Below are positions 1-13,634 of a stretch of 64,000 nt of DNA, piece by piece. Position numbers and translations under genes: made by a program. The notes beneath the pieces were generated by a model. That model made no database searches, was not told the DNA's origin, and saw only the letters and a list, made by a program, of their open reading frames with translations. Source of the DNA: Utricularia gibba. Its lineage: Eukaryota > Streptophyta > Magnoliopsida > Lamiales > Lentibulariaceae. Numbering within the stretch: the stretch's first letter is position 1; each line of letters starts with the position of its first letter. The stretch lies in the NCBI GenBank assembly GCA_002189035.1, contig NEEC01000013.1, positions 186,001 to 250,000 on the forward strand, in the 5' to 3' direction.

Positions 1-1
1 G

Positions 2-449
2 TGGAATAACTTGATTGATACTCAGGATGATATGACGATTGCCAAGGAAGAAATCTTCGGCCCAGTGATGTCTATATTGAAGTTCAAGTATGTCGATGAT
101 AGATGATTCACAGTGCTTTTAAACAACAATATCTCTGTAGCATCATGCGTTGCATTGTCGCCTTGACGTATGCAGGACGACAGAGGAAGTGATCAAGAGG
201 GCAAACAGTACAAAGTATGGGCTGGCAGCGGGAGTGATGACGAACGACCTGAACATCGCGAACACGGTGTCCCGGTCGATACGCGCAGGGACGGTGTGGA
301 TCAATTGCTACTTCGCGTTCGATAATGAGCTCCCCTTAGGAGGCTACAAAATGAGTGGGTTTGGGAGGGACCTCGGAATGGAATCCCTCAATGCCTATCT
401 CCAGACCAAGTCGGTTGCTACTCCTATATATGACTCGCCCTGGCTCTGA
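2..449 (+). CDS. Aldehyde dehydrogenase, ALDH2C-like, C-terminal part (gene continues left)
   Basis: These are the last two coding exons of an NAD(P)-dependent aldehyde dehydrogenase, split as 2-87 and 176-449. The intron 88-175 starts GTATGT and ends TGCAG, and the joined frame stays open to the TGA at 447-449. The first exon reads [16 protein letters not shown], the family signature that follows the catalytic region. The second has [28 protein letters not shown] and a tail ending SPWL. That tail resembles the cytosolic ALDH2C4/REF1 group, which oxidises sinapaldehyde and coniferaldehyde, rather than mitochondrial ALDH2. This subgroup assignment is from memory of the family. The catalytic Glu and Cys lie left of the window. 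An ATG at 150 lies inside the intron and is not a start. Confidence 0.9.
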
Positions 450-2012
450 ATCCGCTTCACTGGTGAAATAATATCAGTGTGTGCGTACGTCAGTAACTCC
501 TTTTTTCGAGTGTTCCATGAAATAATGATAATAAAAATACTTTTAATGATGGCAACTGTTGCATTTAAATCCTTGGAAAAGCGACTTACTTTATACCTTG
601 CTGAACTTTATTTAAAAAAAATGGAAAAAGTTAGCACGCAATTAGAGTTCGGACCGGCGAGTTCCCTTTCCAATTCAAAATTTTAATTTTTTTATTCTAC
701 GGACCGTCAAACAATGATTTTTCAACAACTATAAAAAAATTCTATAGTGGTTGGAATACAACGCCTAACTTTTTTTTTTAAAAAAAGTTAAAAAATAGCC
801 AGCGGATTCCAATGGCAATTTCATTAGATTAGTAAAACAATTTTTATTTTTTTAAAAAATTTATAAATACTCTATAGATCTCATACAATTTTTTTTTTAC
901 TTTATTCTGAAAAAATCTTTTATTTTCTTCATAGATTTTCTTATTTTCTATACAACATTTATCTTCATTTTTATATTCATCATAATTACGTCAACATTAG
1001 CATTTGAAATTTCAATTTCACCTTCAATTTATGATTTTTGATCTAGAGATATTAGCAGAATTTGGATTGTTATGGTGAATAGTAACTTCTTTTCATTACA
1101 TTATCTACTAGTATCCTACTTTTATTTTTTATGAAATGAAAGTATCTTTTTCAAAATTCTTCTCATGATTTTCAAATGGATTTCACTATTACTTCTCTTT
1201 TAAAAAAATAAAGAAGATTTTACTTTCCATGAAAAACTTCAAAGTCTTCAAGGTTTTAGTCCATTCCATTATCCCGTAATGATAAAGTTTCTAGTTCTTA
1301 AGAAGTTGATTCTTCTTTATCTTTGAGTCATTTATACTATAAAAAATTAAATAATAAACAACAATTTCAATGTTAGTATAAAAAATAAAATTTCAGTTCT
1401 GAATAGATGTAAATCCTAGTACACATAAATTATAAGTTTGTAGTTATTTTAAGGTTGAATACAAGAAATTAGTGTTTATGGTGTAAATGTTTATGCATTC
1501 TTGACATCAAATACAATTTTAAGTTTTAGTTAAAACTAACAAGAACTCAATATAACTGCGAAAATAAAATAATGAGACAGTAAAGTTTTAATTTTCACTT
1601 ATCAAGCACAAAAATGTGATGTCATAGGGTGTTGAGGGTTGTATACTCAATCTTTGCTTCTAGACCTTCCAACATTCTAAGTAACTTGAGATAAAATAAG
1701 TCAACTCTAACAATCTCTTTGATTTTTCGATTTCAACTTCTCTAAGTGTCTAATGAAGTAGTTGGGTTGGTGAACCAACCCAATCAGACAGCCCAATTAT
1801 TGAGGACTTCAGATAAAAGGAGTGAACATGGTCGAAAAAAAGCAATTTTTTTTGGATTTTGGAAGAATAGCAGCATAGCAGTTGGTTCTTCAATGGGAGG
1901 CGATGTATAAGTATTCTGATTATTGTAGTAGATGTTGGTATTCTGTGTTGTTTTATATATTGTTGTATCAAAGAATTCAAGTGCTAGACAAATTTGACAT
2001 TCCTTCTCTTTT
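450..2012. other. AT-rich intergenic spacer after the aldehyde dehydrogenase gene
   Basis: This stretch is very rich in A and T with many poly-T runs. I see no exon-like coding pattern, RNA gene or clear repeat. Short open frames at 1,750-2,023 resemble no family I know. The ALDH 3' untranslated region and polyadenylation site are probably in the first few hundred bases but cannot be placed. Confidence 0.6.
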
Positions 2013-3421
2013 TGATAACACACAAATTTTCATGTTTTAGTATATGAAAAATCATAAATTTTTAATTATATTTAACTGTTTATTTTATATTTTTAAGTGT
2101 TTTTATTAATTTAAGAGAATGTAATTTTTGGAGTGATTAGTGGGCTAAATCAAGATTTAGCCCCCTCCCCTATATCTAACTCGATTTTGGAGTTTAGCAG
2201 CAACCCAAGAATTAAGAAAAAATCTGAATTTTGTGCAAGTCACCAGGGTGCAAGGGGTAATGAATAGGCTGTCACGGCGGTAGTTTGCAAGTCAGGGCCT
2301 GAAGAAAAAGATCTGTCAAAGAATGTACTTGACTTGGGCATTGGGAGGCGAGAGAAAAGATGAGGAGAGAGAGTCACAATAAGGGAGTTCACCCCAAAAT
2401 TTTCAGAGAGCACACCCGAGGGGTTTCTCCCCCAACCCAACTCGAACACGAAGGATACGAAAAAAGGAGGAAGGAAAGGAATTTTTCTGGAGAAGAACCT
2501 CCAGCTTGAAGGAAGAAGATCAAGACTCAGTTCAGCGCTACTGTTCCGGTCTAGGAACAGTAATAAACGGAAACCAGACTGTTTACTGCTTTATTTTAGC
2601 TTGTTGATGTTTTTAGTTTCTGCACCAAACTTCTGCACGATGTTCTCTATATATTCGTTGTTTTATGTTAATGCCATCACTTTTTACTTTCAAAGCATGA
2701 GTAACTAAACCCTAAGAGTGCCTTAAGGTGAAGCATGGTGGTGTGGGTCTAAGAGTCTTAATAAAATCGATCATTATTTCTTAACTCTTGTTTCTATCAA
2801 ACCATGGGTAGACCTAAGGAGGGGAACAAGTAGCTTCATAGGTTAGATACTTGATTTAGAGGTAGACCAATAAATCAAGACGGGAGCAGTAGGTGTAAGT
2901 CTGGGGTAGAACCAATAGAATCGGGTAGACCTAGTTCTATATGCTTTGCATGCGGGTAGACCTAATTGCAATGTGGGTTATGACATTGAGGACTAGCTTA
3001 AGCCAAAAATATGATGAATGGCCTAGGTAGACTTAGGTTATTTGAAGTTGTGAGTATAGGAACATGGTAGATTACATTAGGAATTTTGGCACCACACCAC
3101 GTGTAGATCCTTAAGGCACGTTAATTTTATTCTGAGTTAGAACCAGTACCTATTACCTTAGCGTTAAGACCTGATATTGTTTACTGATCCTGTTTTCCGA
3201 ACTTGTTTACCACTGTTGATCCGAGCTTAGACTAAGATTTCCTGTTATCCCGAATTATGCATTTACTAAAACACTTGACAAGCACCATCTCCTTGTGATC
3301 GACCCCGACATCCACTATAGAAGTTTTCTAAATTTGTATTTTGTGTAGACTAGGGCTTATAAATTTATTTGATACGGATTTCTATTTTTATTGCAACGAT
3401 ATTAGGAATTTCTGTTTATCA
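2013..3421 (+). mobile_element. Solo LTR (copy A) of a gypsy-type family, 5-bp target duplication CTTTT
   Basis: The element starts TGATAACACAC and ends CTGTTTATCA. It is flanked by the same 5 bases, CTTTT, at 2,008-2,012 and 3,422-3,426. TG...CA ends with a 5-bp duplication and no internal region mark a solo LTR left by LTR-LTR recombination. It shares long blocks with the copies near 10.0, 28.6, 36.6 and 49.7 kb, for example the phrase GGGTAGACCTA repeated several times, and a 3' part containing GATCGACCCCGA. That 3' part resembles Athila/Tat LTR ends. Length is 1,409 bp. Confidence 0.85.
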
Positions 3422-3429
3422 CTTTTCAA

Positions 3430-4600
3430 ACTATATCATTTGAGGCTAGAAAAAGGGCAGATGTCAATATGTGGCCACTTTTGATAACAATGCTTTAAAG
3501 CCCTTGGAAATAGGGTTGAGCAGATCATTTTAGGAATAGAAATACTAGTGGTATAGTAGAATCATTAGTGCCCAATACTTACAAGGTCTCAATTGAGGGT
3601 AGAACCAGATTCACTAGACTCACTTGAGCTAACTCAATTGATGTGAGTAGAAAATGAGTTGTGTACTCAAGCTTGATGATTAATGACATAGACCGGCATT
3701 GTGAGTTTAGGTTAAAAAATGAAATTCCAGAGTTTCATGGAAGTTTTCCAACATAAGAATTTATGGATTGATTAGCCATAGTATAAAAGACCAAGTTTAA
3801 GAGTGTTCTAGAGGATTAGTAGCTCTTGTTGCTACTAGATTTCATGGACATGCTTGGTAACAAATACAATTTCCATAACTCATATGAGCAAACAAAATCC
3901 TAGTCTTGGGATAAGCATAAGAAGCACTTGAGGGCTACCTTTCTATCATACAATTATTAATAAATCCTAATTTAACAATAATTATGTTTGAAGCATGGGT
4001 CTGAATCCATAGAATAACATACCAAAGACTTTTATTAATTGCTAGTTTAGAATTGGTACCCCTCCAAGAAATTGAGGAACAACTTCTAGAATGTTATATG
4101 GCAAGCTTGAAACTTTTGCTGCAAAATGTTTTGAACATGCTGAGTCCTTTAATCATAGTACAAGCATACTAGAGAGCTATGATAGTGGATAAACAAGCTT
4201 TAGGAGGGTAGTTATACAATTATGGTCCATCTATAGGGATGTAGATTCTTGGTAAGGAAATTGTAATTTCTTTATGTATCAAATTCATAGGAGAGTCAAG
4301 CAATCATAAACTGATGGTAAATGTAAAATTTTATGCTTGTGAAGAGTTTTTTCATTAATGGTACTTGAAATTTTTATGTAGCGTAAGGGAGGTAAAGACA
4401 CGAAATGAGAATCCAAACCATGACACTCTTGAGGAAAATCGGAAGAGCTGGTGCAAACTATCCATATTGGCAACCTAATTAAAGGGAAGGGTATTGCTAA
4501 TATCAACTATAGTAAATGAATTATTACAAAAACTTAAATTGGCTACTATGTGAAATAGGAGCAAAAGAATAGATCTTTGGATGGTAAATCAGCTCACAAG
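3430..4600 (+). pseudogene. Decayed Ty3/gypsy gag relic
   Basis: Translation across many stops and shifts still shows the order of a plant gypsy gag. An EIPEFHGSF segment near 3,720-3,745 matches the usual I-P-x-F-x-G start of the gag domain. RATFLSYNY near 3,930-3,955 and a GSESIE...DFY segment follow at the expected spacing. No intact frame longer than a few dozen codons remains. It lies just right of solo LTR copy A, but that LTR has its own target duplication, so the two are probably independent insertions. The lineage within gypsy is not resolved. Confidence 0.55.
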
Positions 4601-7149
4601 GACAAATTGGATTCACATAACTGATAAATTATATTGATTTTGATATAATTTATTGGCATATTTTACAAATTACTATAAATTAAGATATTTTATAAATGAA
4701 CATAGTAAATCACATAGCATATTTAATGCAATACGAATATTAATATTATTAAATATATTATTTTCTAATATCAAAACATATAAAATTAAAAATTATTAAA
4801 AATTTTATTGCTAGACACCACCAATGATTCGTATGAATGTCTAGAAAATGTATTCAAACAGTAACTAGTTGGTTCCGATTCTAGTTTCTGTTCGGTTCAA
4901 GGTTTCGAAATCCAATTTTGAACTTAGACCGAAACCTTGGTCCATGGCGAACCATGGTTTTGGTACTGACGATTCGGTGGAACTGTGCGATTCCGAACCG
5001 AAACTAAATGGCTTAAAACTGGTTGCACCTCTAGGTCTTTCTCTAAAATGGAAGAATATATCACTCCTAATACGATATGTTGTCTGGAAAATACGATGAA
5101 AAAAAGCAAGATCTTATTTTATTACCGATTCTTTTATAGGTATATATAAAGAAAAAAAAAGAAGGAAAGTACTCTAAGAAGACAGCAACCTCCTGAAGTT
5201 ACTACAATTATTGTGAATGTTATTCCATTCTTCACCACATTCAGTGCAAGTTCTTCTATGAGATGCAAACAACCTCGTTTTTTCCTATTTTTCTAGTTTC
5301 CACAGAATTTTACCTCTTAGCCACTTAATGTTATGAAAAATGCTATAAAGGCACGAAATAAACTCTTATTCCTTGTAACATTTGATGTGTAAGTCTTTGT
5401 TGTTATTGAAGTATTTGTGAGCATGGACTGTTCAAGTGCAAGGTCATTAGAATAACGTGTGGCAGCACACTCTTTTTTAAAGATGGAGAAGCAGTAGAGT
5501 GACAACCACATGGTTGGTTGAAGGATTGCACTCTTGTTACTCATGCTTCAGGAGTTGTTACTCATAATAGTTACCTTGAAACTCAAGCAACCATCTTCTT
5601 CCAAAACATGAACGTTGTGATGTAGTTGTTCTCAGGTCTCTCAAAGAAGTATTTGAGACTTGATACAACTCATTTGAGAGGAACCTTAGCCAGAAAGAGT
5701 CGCCACATGCAAGTGAGGTCTAGATCTTTGGGGACCTCCCCCCTATAATACATGAGGAGAGCTAGGATCCCATCTATCACCCATAAGGCAATGGGATAAG
5801 CTTGAGGGCTTAATCCCATGGGCACAAACTAGTTCTCTATTCCCCAATGGTTATGCACCTGCTTACAAGTATGATAAATAAAAAATGTTATGATGTTTAG
5901 AAATATTGGACTTTTTATATTAAATTAATTTATAAAACCTAATTCTTAATAAGTATAACCATGAACACAATTTACAAAAAACACATGATAGAATTGATCA
6001 AATCAAAATGTGAAAAAGATAATGGTGACATCTCAAGGTTCGAGGGATGAAATACTCAACACTACTTTTGTTCCAACCAAATATAAATCTTGTTTATCTT
6101 ATAAGAGATTTAAATCTACCTAATTCTTCTTTTATTCTTAATTTTTGAGCCCAAAGCAGAGGTGATGGATAAATGACTCCATTCTACTAGTGGTACAACT
6201 CTTGGGCAACCCTCACTTGACAACATCTCTTCTTCAAGCTTATACTCTTGCTTCTTATTGGCTGTTAGAGACCACTTAAATCTGTATTCAAGGAGATTCT
6301 GAAGATATTATATTGTGCATAGCAATGAACAACAAAAAAGGAAAACTACATTCCACATAAATGTAGAATAACAAGAGAATGTGTACATTATCAAAAATTG
6401 AATGCAACTAACAAGAAAAATTATTATCTCTTTCTTTAATAGAATAGATGCTTGTGAAACTACCAAAAAATATTCACTATTTTTGCTTTGATGGATATCT
6501 CAATTTTCATCAAATCCTCATGGTTAACCATGAAAACGTAGTTTTTGTGTGTACCCACCCTCGGGTATCATGCCCCCCGTACATGTGCAACGCAACCCTG
6601 CCCGATTACCACATCCCGTACGGGGTCAGGGTGATCTTATTTTAAATCATTATTATTCTTCCAAATAATTATTTCCCCGACAATCTTCTTCTCCATTTAT
6701 TCAAATAAATTGATATTCGATATGCATTTTGAAAAAGATGTGTATCTTCACACATGATTTATTTAAAAATATATGATTGCTTAACACATTTTTATCCTCA
6801 TTTTTATTTATCAAACAAAACATGATATTCAAAATATTAATTATTTAAACATAGTTTTTTATTTAATATTCTTATTAAAAAATTTTGTAATACTACATAG
6901 ATTACAGTAATTGTGATCAAGATTGGAATCCCTCAACAGAGTTGTCCTTTTGGACCGAACATATTTAGATAGAACATATATAAATATCAAGTACACAAAC
7001 AATATGAATTTGATGAAGTTTGAAATCGGACAAGTTAATCGATTATTGAAAAAGGAACTAAAAGGTGACCTGACAAGTTGGTGGAAGTCGACAGATCGAT
7101 ATGTGTCAAGGTTTGAAAATGACGGTCGTTTTGGACAATCTAAAAAATA
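4601..7149. other. Non-coding spacer, no recognised feature
   Basis: The sequence is AT-rich with short open frames only. I recognise no gene, RNA or clear repeat. A small GC-richer patch at 6,550-6,640 is unexplained. Old transposon remnants are likely but not assignable by eye. Confidence 0.5.
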
Positions 7150-7520
7150 GCCAAATTACAACGATGTCAGGACAATCGACGGTTATCTAATATCAAGACC
7201 ACAGTATAGATGTCAGGCGCAAAAAGTAGCCGACATCTACATAATTCAGAATTCGGTCAGACTAACTTCTTCTATAAATACAACCTGAAGAAGAAAAGGT
7301 AAACGTTCAAGCCTTCTCACTTACATCTTTTCTCTACCTTCGTCTAGTGAAACCATTTTTTGGTGAGCTCCGACAGCTCTATGATTTTCATGTTTGCCGA
7401 CGGTTTCCACATTAAATTTCTATCAAACGCATAATATCACGCGAAACGTTGATATCTTGATCAGATCCGATGTGTTGGCTATACTCGTGATCCAAAAATC
7501 GATCTTCACCTTAGTGTCGT
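7150..7520 (+). mobile_element. LTR fragment related to the Tat gypsy LTR at 23.5-24.0 kb
   Basis: This segment aligns by eye with the promoter and U5 half of the 5' LTR at 23,505-24,040. Shared features in the same order are TTCGGTCAGA before CTTCTATAAATA, then CTAGTGAAAC, GGTGAGCTCC-GACAGCTC and ACGGTTTCCACAT. The shared CTATAAATA is probably the LTR TATA box. No internal coding region follows, so it is a solo or truncated LTR of the same or a sister family. Its exact ends are not resolved. Confidence 0.6.
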
Positions 7521-9404
7521 TTTTCGACCACAATAGAATAATATGAGAAAAAATTAAATTCAACATATTACTAATAATATTTAATTTTATATGTATTTAA
7601 TTATTTCAATTTCAAATCTCAATGCAAAATTATTTGTTCTAGTACCCACCCTTAGGTTGAACTGATCTTTAATTCGATTAAGATTTTTTTTAATTTTGTG
7701 TGCGATTATAGATAATGCTTAAATTATAAATCGATCTATTTTTTATCCTCTACGTCTAATATATTTCCTTCCTTTTTGTTAACCAAAACTCAAACTAATT
7801 TGAACCCATTTCGACCATTCAAACCATGGCACAAGTCAAACTTTCTGATGCCATGTTTAAATTAAAGATACTATGTGATGAAAGAATTGCACATAAAGTT
7901 CAAATACAAAAAAAAAAAAAAATATGAATCACATTCACAAAGATTGTACACAACTAATTTTTCCAAGCTCCTATGTGCGTACCAATGGGGAAGATGCATC
8001 ACAAAATGTTGATGACGAGATGTGAACTTTCCTTGAAGGGCTATGGTTCTCTCATGATGTTCCAAGGTATGTTAATGATAACTGAATAGGAAAGCCCCCC
8101 ATATGTGAGGGACTTGTCTAATGATTTCTAAAAGACAAATATGTGATTGTTAGAATTAAATTGGTGATATATCCATTTAATCGTATGAAATATTTTCCAA
8201 TGAATAGTGATCCACGAGATCAATTCCGAGACACTCATAATGATTTCTAAGAGTGTCAGGACCACCAAAAGAGCTAGCAGATCAAGGGCGAAGGCCCTTA
8301 GAGCAATTGACGATTACATATCAATAGGATCACAAGCAAGATCCTACCAAATGTAGAAAATAGATGATCTCATTCACAATCGGTTGGCTAGGGCTCCTCT
8401 AAAAATAGGAGCCCGTGACCACCCAGTTCTAGCCGAAAACTGGAACTCAGGGTGATACATTAACATTAAAATATGTAATTACATATGTAAACTAGATATA
8501 AGACTTTTTTCAAATACTTTTATCTAGTTCATGAATTCATAATGAAATAGATTCAAAACGAAAAGTATATTATACATACATATATCATACTCATATAAAT
8601 ATTGTAAATAGGCTACCCTACTATATACACATATCCACAGGACTTTAGAAAGCATGGTTGATCACTGGACCTTTGTTAGCTACCTTCATTTTCTAAATAA
8701 ATAAAAGAGTGGTCATGCTTTTGAGTTTTAAAACAAGTCAGATCAAGAAATAATATAACACATTGTGAGTCCCCATAACTATCATTTCTCACTTTTCATG
8801 GGCATATACAACATATCATATCATATCTTGCATAATTTTCATACTTTTTGGCCTTCCACTTATACATGGTGTCTCACATATTAGCCGTAGTGACCTTGGT
8901 ACAACCACGTTGCTGAAGATATGCGTCCATATCTCCTCTATTCTGTCCTAACTTGTTTATTATATAATACATAGAGATACATATTGTAATATCATCTTAA
9001 AGATAACAGGGATGGCTATTAATAAAAAGAATAATATTTTTGGGACTCAAAAATAGCTTTTTTAAAAAATAACATGAAATAACCTACTCCCTGTTAGAAT
9101 TTTCATGCAATGTAAAAGGTTTATGAGCATTGATGCAATCACATCTAAAGTAATGAAAATTAAACACCAACATCACATAGGCACATAAGTTTCTATAAAT
9201 CAATTTCAAAGATAAGTAAAGATTCAAAAGCAATCATGCCACTTACATTAATACCTTAGACTCTAAACCAACTCTAAAACTTTGTTCACCGAAGGTACTA
9301 TAACCTTTTGTTCCAACTTCTCCTTCTTGCCTTTGTAAAACTCAAAAATAATTGAAAGAACCTTACATTCCATCATATATATATTCTCATCTACATCTCA
9401 TACT
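7521..9404. other. Non-coding spacer, no recognised feature
   Basis: I found no coding pattern, RNA gene or well-defined repeat here. A block at 8,220-8,460 is less AT-rich than its surroundings and could be an LTR remnant, but no ends or matches within the window support that. Confidence 0.45.
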
Positions 9405-9575
9405 TATTTTGCATGCAACATGTGGCACACATGCATGACTTACAAGTGGCACACATGCAACAGTAGAGATGGCACACATGCAAGAGTACATGTGGTGCAC
9501 ATGTAAGAGGACATGTGGCACACATGCAACAAGAGAGATGGCATACATACAAGATGACATGTGGCATGCACACAA
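9405..9575. repeat. Imperfect short tandem repeat, about 30-bp units
   Basis: The core GTGGCACACATGCA or a close variant recurs about six times, with spacers such as ACAAGAGAGATG. Unit length is about 30 bp and copies differ at several sites. Open frames on the minus strand here, rich in Cys, Val and His, are a by-product of the repeat and are not taken as genes. Confidence 0.7.
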
Positions 9576-10039
9576 TGCTGGTCACTTGAATACGTTTGAT
9601 TGAATAGGCTAGTATGAAGTAGAATAAGTTAAAAATAAAGAGCAAAGTCCTTAAAGCTTAAATTCTCACAATCACCTCACCTTAATTCGAGTTTAGTCAC
9701 GAAACTCGATTAAAGTATCTATACCAACTGTGGAAACTCCACAAGTATTTGAGATTCAATCTTCTAGGTAACCTCTTATGTATTGTGATTAGACCATTGA
9801 ACCTTCACCATAGGAATCATCTTAGTCCTCGATTTCCTTTCTTGTCTATCAAGTATCTTGATTGGTGTTTTTATGAAGGATAGTTGAGGAAACAATACAC
9901 AACAATATGCTTGAATGATTACTTGTCTCAGAGATTTCAGGGGGCGGATTTCTATAAAAAAAACTCGCAAGAACTTATAGAAAGAACAAGGAAGAAAACT
10001 TAGGAATGAAGTCTAAATCTAAAGATTACCTTTTGTTTC
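9576..10039. other. Spacer between tandem repeat and LTR fragment
   Basis: Nothing recognisable. Part of it may be the diverged 5' portion of the LTR fragment that follows. Confidence 0.4.
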
Positions 10040-10740
10040 TTAAGGATATTACTCCTAGCTAAGAGTAGCATGTGACAATTTTAACTTTTTGTTTGAACTT
10101 CTTTACATCAATTCTTGTTTGTTTCTTGATTATCAACTATGATATACACATAACATGGATGATATTTTAGATTTTAGTCTTATTTACCTTTAGCATTAGT
10201 AGCTAAGCACTTAAATGTACCTTGGGGGCCTAAGGGGGTTATAGTGTGCAAATCATTCTTTTAATCCTGTGAGCCATACATCACACCACTTTCTTAATAA
10301 ACCAAAATATATCAAGAAGGGGAGGTAGTGATATTTATCTTAGTAGCCCTAATTAAAAGTAGATCAAAGATTAGAGAAAAACAAGAATTTGTGTAGGGCT
10401 AGACCTTTGCTTATTAGATGCACGATTTGTGGTTTGTGTGAGGTTATTTTAGTGATAAACATGCAATCCCTAGAAGTCCCAAGACATCACCTTTATTAGT
10501 TTTAGATAAATATATGCTTCTACCTGTTTATTGTTTTTTTGCATATTATCGTCAAATTGCCTTAATCTTAACTTAGACTAATCTTTTAATTGTGACATCC
10601 ACTAAATACATTGATTTTACATAACAAGTACCAACTTCTTGAGTTTGACTCTAATCACTATGTTCAAAATTGTATTATGCTTGAATATGTATTAGGTTTA
10701 TAAATTTTATTTGACAAAAGAATTTGCTTACTTACGACAT
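10040..10740 (+). mobile_element. Truncated LTR (copy B) of the same family as copies A, C, D and E
   Basis: It aligns best with copy C at 28.6-29.8 kb. Shared pieces in order are CTCCTAGCTAAGA, GTAGCTAAGCACTTA, CAAGAAGGGGAGGTAGTGA, TAGATCAAAGATTAG, GTCCCAAG-CATCACC and GAATATGTATTAGG near the 3' end. The first few hundred bases of the LTR and the last TTTATCA are missing, so it is a decayed or truncated copy. It is in the same orientation as the other copies. Confidence 0.7.
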
Positions 10741-10829
10741 AAAGAAGCAAAATCTATGAAGTGGGAAAAGAGAAACATGATGATTGATGATTCTAAATAA
10801 GAGGATGAAGATGAACTTGATATTTTTTC

Positions 10830-12200
10830 TAATTTTTTTAACATACCAATAGATGTGGAAAGGTGTATAAGAGATTTTGATCACAATAATGTATGACTAA
10901 GATAGTATTTTTTAATTTAAATGTACTATGAAAAACAAGATTTGCAAAGTAGATATCGATGAGGGCAGTTATGACAATATTGTTTCTAAGAAATCTGTTA
11001 CCAAATATTGATAGAAAACTTATCATTAATGGAAATTAGTGCTTCTCCAAATGCAACGTAATTTAGATGATTTGTAACAAAATTCTTACATCCCTTCATG
11101 TTTGTGATTTCTAGATCTAACTCTCAAAGTTAGAGGATCCATCTAGTAGATGAAGTTTAGAATCTTTTTTGTTGAGAAGATATTGCAATGCCATATGGTT
11201 AGAGTTAATTATGACTTTTGCTCCAAGTACAATGGCTAAAAGTTACTTCTCCACTTAGATGCCTAATGAATAAGATGTGGTGCCTTCTCCACTTTTTGCT
11301 CTAAAACCATATCTACAACTTCATTACTTCTTATCACATATTAATTTAAATAACAAATTCCAATTAAGAGCTTGAATAATTGGAGGTTAGACAAGGCTCT
11401 CTTTTATAGTATTAAATACTTTGCTACAATCCTCATAAAAAAGTGAACTTAACATCTTTTTGCAACAATGCATATAAGGAAAATGAAATTTTCAAAAAAA
11501 TCTTGAATGAATTCTCCGTAAAACCTAGCATGCCCAAGAAAGGAGCAGATATCTTTAATATAAATAGGATAAGTCAATTTTTAAATTATCTAGACCTTCA
11601 CCTTATCCACTTCGATTCCTCTCTAGGAGACTTAACATTCCAAGATAATAACTCACTTAATCATAAAATGTCACGTTTCATAGTTAAGTACATGGTTAGA
11701 TACGATGCATCTTTTCAAAATAAAACATAAATTCTCTAAATGTTCCTCAAAACAATAAAGTTATGAAAACTACAATAATGTTCATCACATACTATGAAAA
11801 GTATTAATCATTCATCTTTGGAAGCTAGTTTGTGCATTGGATAGCTCAAAAGCATTTTATGATAAGCAAAAATTTATGGAAGGGCTTACCCCCTTAATGT
11901 CACCAAATTTCCAGGTTGTGTATCTTGCATGACATGTAATTTTTCACATTTACATAATAATCTTCACAATTATTTCTTTTGTCAATCACAACCTACTACA
12001 CACGTCATGGCTCATTAATAAGGTCCTATTCTTCTATTAGAAATCATAAAAAATTTTCTTTTGAAAAACTTACTCTCTTTTGATTTTAGATAGTCATACA
12101 ATATTTTTAAACATCTATCCATGTACGTATCCCCATTTATGAACTACATCCAATTGGACTAGAGAAAAGAAGGATGAAATATGCAACAATAAGGAGATTC
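10830..12200 (-). pseudogene. Decayed Athila-type gypsy reverse transcriptase/RNase H relic
   Basis: On the minus strand the order of an Athila or Tat polyprotein is still visible through many stops. An SFLGMLGFYGEFIQDF segment near 11,495-11,545 corresponds to the family's FLGHAGFYRRFI stretch at the end of the reverse transcriptase. It is preceded by a degenerate connection region. An RNase H part near 11,135-11,215 reads HMALQYLLNKKDSK, matching the usual HAALRYLL-KKDAKPR. The LTR fragment copy B lies on its 3' side but in opposite family orientation, so they need not belong together. No active-site continuity remains. Confidence 0.65.
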
Positions 12201-13634
12201 TTCTGTTTTAGACTCCTAATTGAGTGAGTCTAAATTATATTTTAATATGAAGCTATCATAGAAAATTACTAAAAAAATGCACTCAACATCCATCATGAAC
12301 ACTAAAGTTAACTCTATGTAATTTTTGTATGGTGTTCAACTTTTCATACAAATGCTTATAACTTTTTATGGTTTCAATTATTGATGCCCAATGGCTTATA
12401 AAGTGCCCCTCTATTATACAATCATTAAACTTGATATTATCATCAAATTCCACTCGATAATGACCTCAATTTGAGTGATTGGGAGTCATCTTATGATATG
12501 TCATCAGAGGATAACCTTGTTGAAGGGTAGATCTAACAATTGAATCAAAGTTGGAGGATGGGATCAAGAGTTGCATGCACAAGAATGGGAGGTGGATAAA
12601 GTAGAGGATGAAATATATGGAGTGCGATCAGGCATACTAGATTTTCATATTCAAAAAGAGATACAAGCTGATAAACAACTTCATTACTTGTGTCCCCTAA
12701 CTCGTGTGGCATTCAAAAACATTGCTCATGATGTCCCTCATGGTCAAGGTAACTAGTCTCCCAAAAAATGGATGAAGCTCAAAGGCATTTTGTGAGTTGT
12801 CTACTTTTTTTTTTTTGTAATTCTGATAATCCTATTAAGCCAGTTCTCTCAATGTATATTTTTTTAGGCCATATGTTCAAGAATTTCTTATATTCGACTT
12901 CACCCAATTCAACATTGTTATACAATTATTGATGTTTATGTACATATTACTATCATATTCCTTATATTACACAACATAGAGTTGATTACAAGGCATTTTC
13001 TTAATGTGTACACTTGTCATGTGTTATTTTTTTGGGTATGCATCTTCATTCTAGTAATCTTAAATCATCGTTGATTGTTACTAACCACTTCATTCTTGAT
13101 CATAGAGCACTTGATGACTACTCCACTAAACTTGTACAAGACTCTCATCTTCAAAGACTTGAGAAATAAGGGGTGGTTCCTACATTTGATGTCCATAAAA
13201 GTCTATTTATTATGAACACAAGTTGCATACTAATCTTCTTATTATGATGCTTTTTTTTCTCTTACAAGAGGGAAATTAGATGTTTCCATATGAGTGAAAC
13301 CTCTTGGAAATCAATGACAATTTCCTAAATGTTGTTTATTAATTTTAAGATTTCTTATTTAAAATGATCACCACATAAGATTTTCCATCCTATGTGAAGC
13401 ACCACCACCACATGTTGAGTTGTTCACCATTGTACAATGATGTGTTTTCAAGCAATTGAGGCTATGGATACAGCCCATTGGAATGGGAAAGCTGATTGTG
13501 GTTAGCGTAGAGTGCTACAACTGAGCTTGCTCACCTTCATATTTTTACTAATTTAGTTTATGGAAACATCAAAGCATCAAGCATTCTCCTTCAACAAGAC
13601 AATGCAATTGTCTCTAACTTCAACCTAAACTTAT
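12201..13634. other. Non-coding spacer, no recognised feature
   Basis: AT-rich sequence with short open frames only. The right part may be upstream flank of the copia relic. I see no supported gene. Confidence 0.4.

Noticed and set aside
150-449. Open frame starting ATG at 150 as a small complete gene
   Set aside because: The ATG lies in the intron; the coding part joins the upstream exon at 176 in the same frame, giving the normal ALDH C-terminus.
9405-9575. Possible CRISPR-like array
   Set aside because: The units are imperfect and directly tandem without distinct spacers, and the genome is a plant.
9387-9645. Minus-strand Cys/His-rich open frames
   Set aside because: They are produced by the ~30-bp tandem repeat and show no domain beyond the repeat period.
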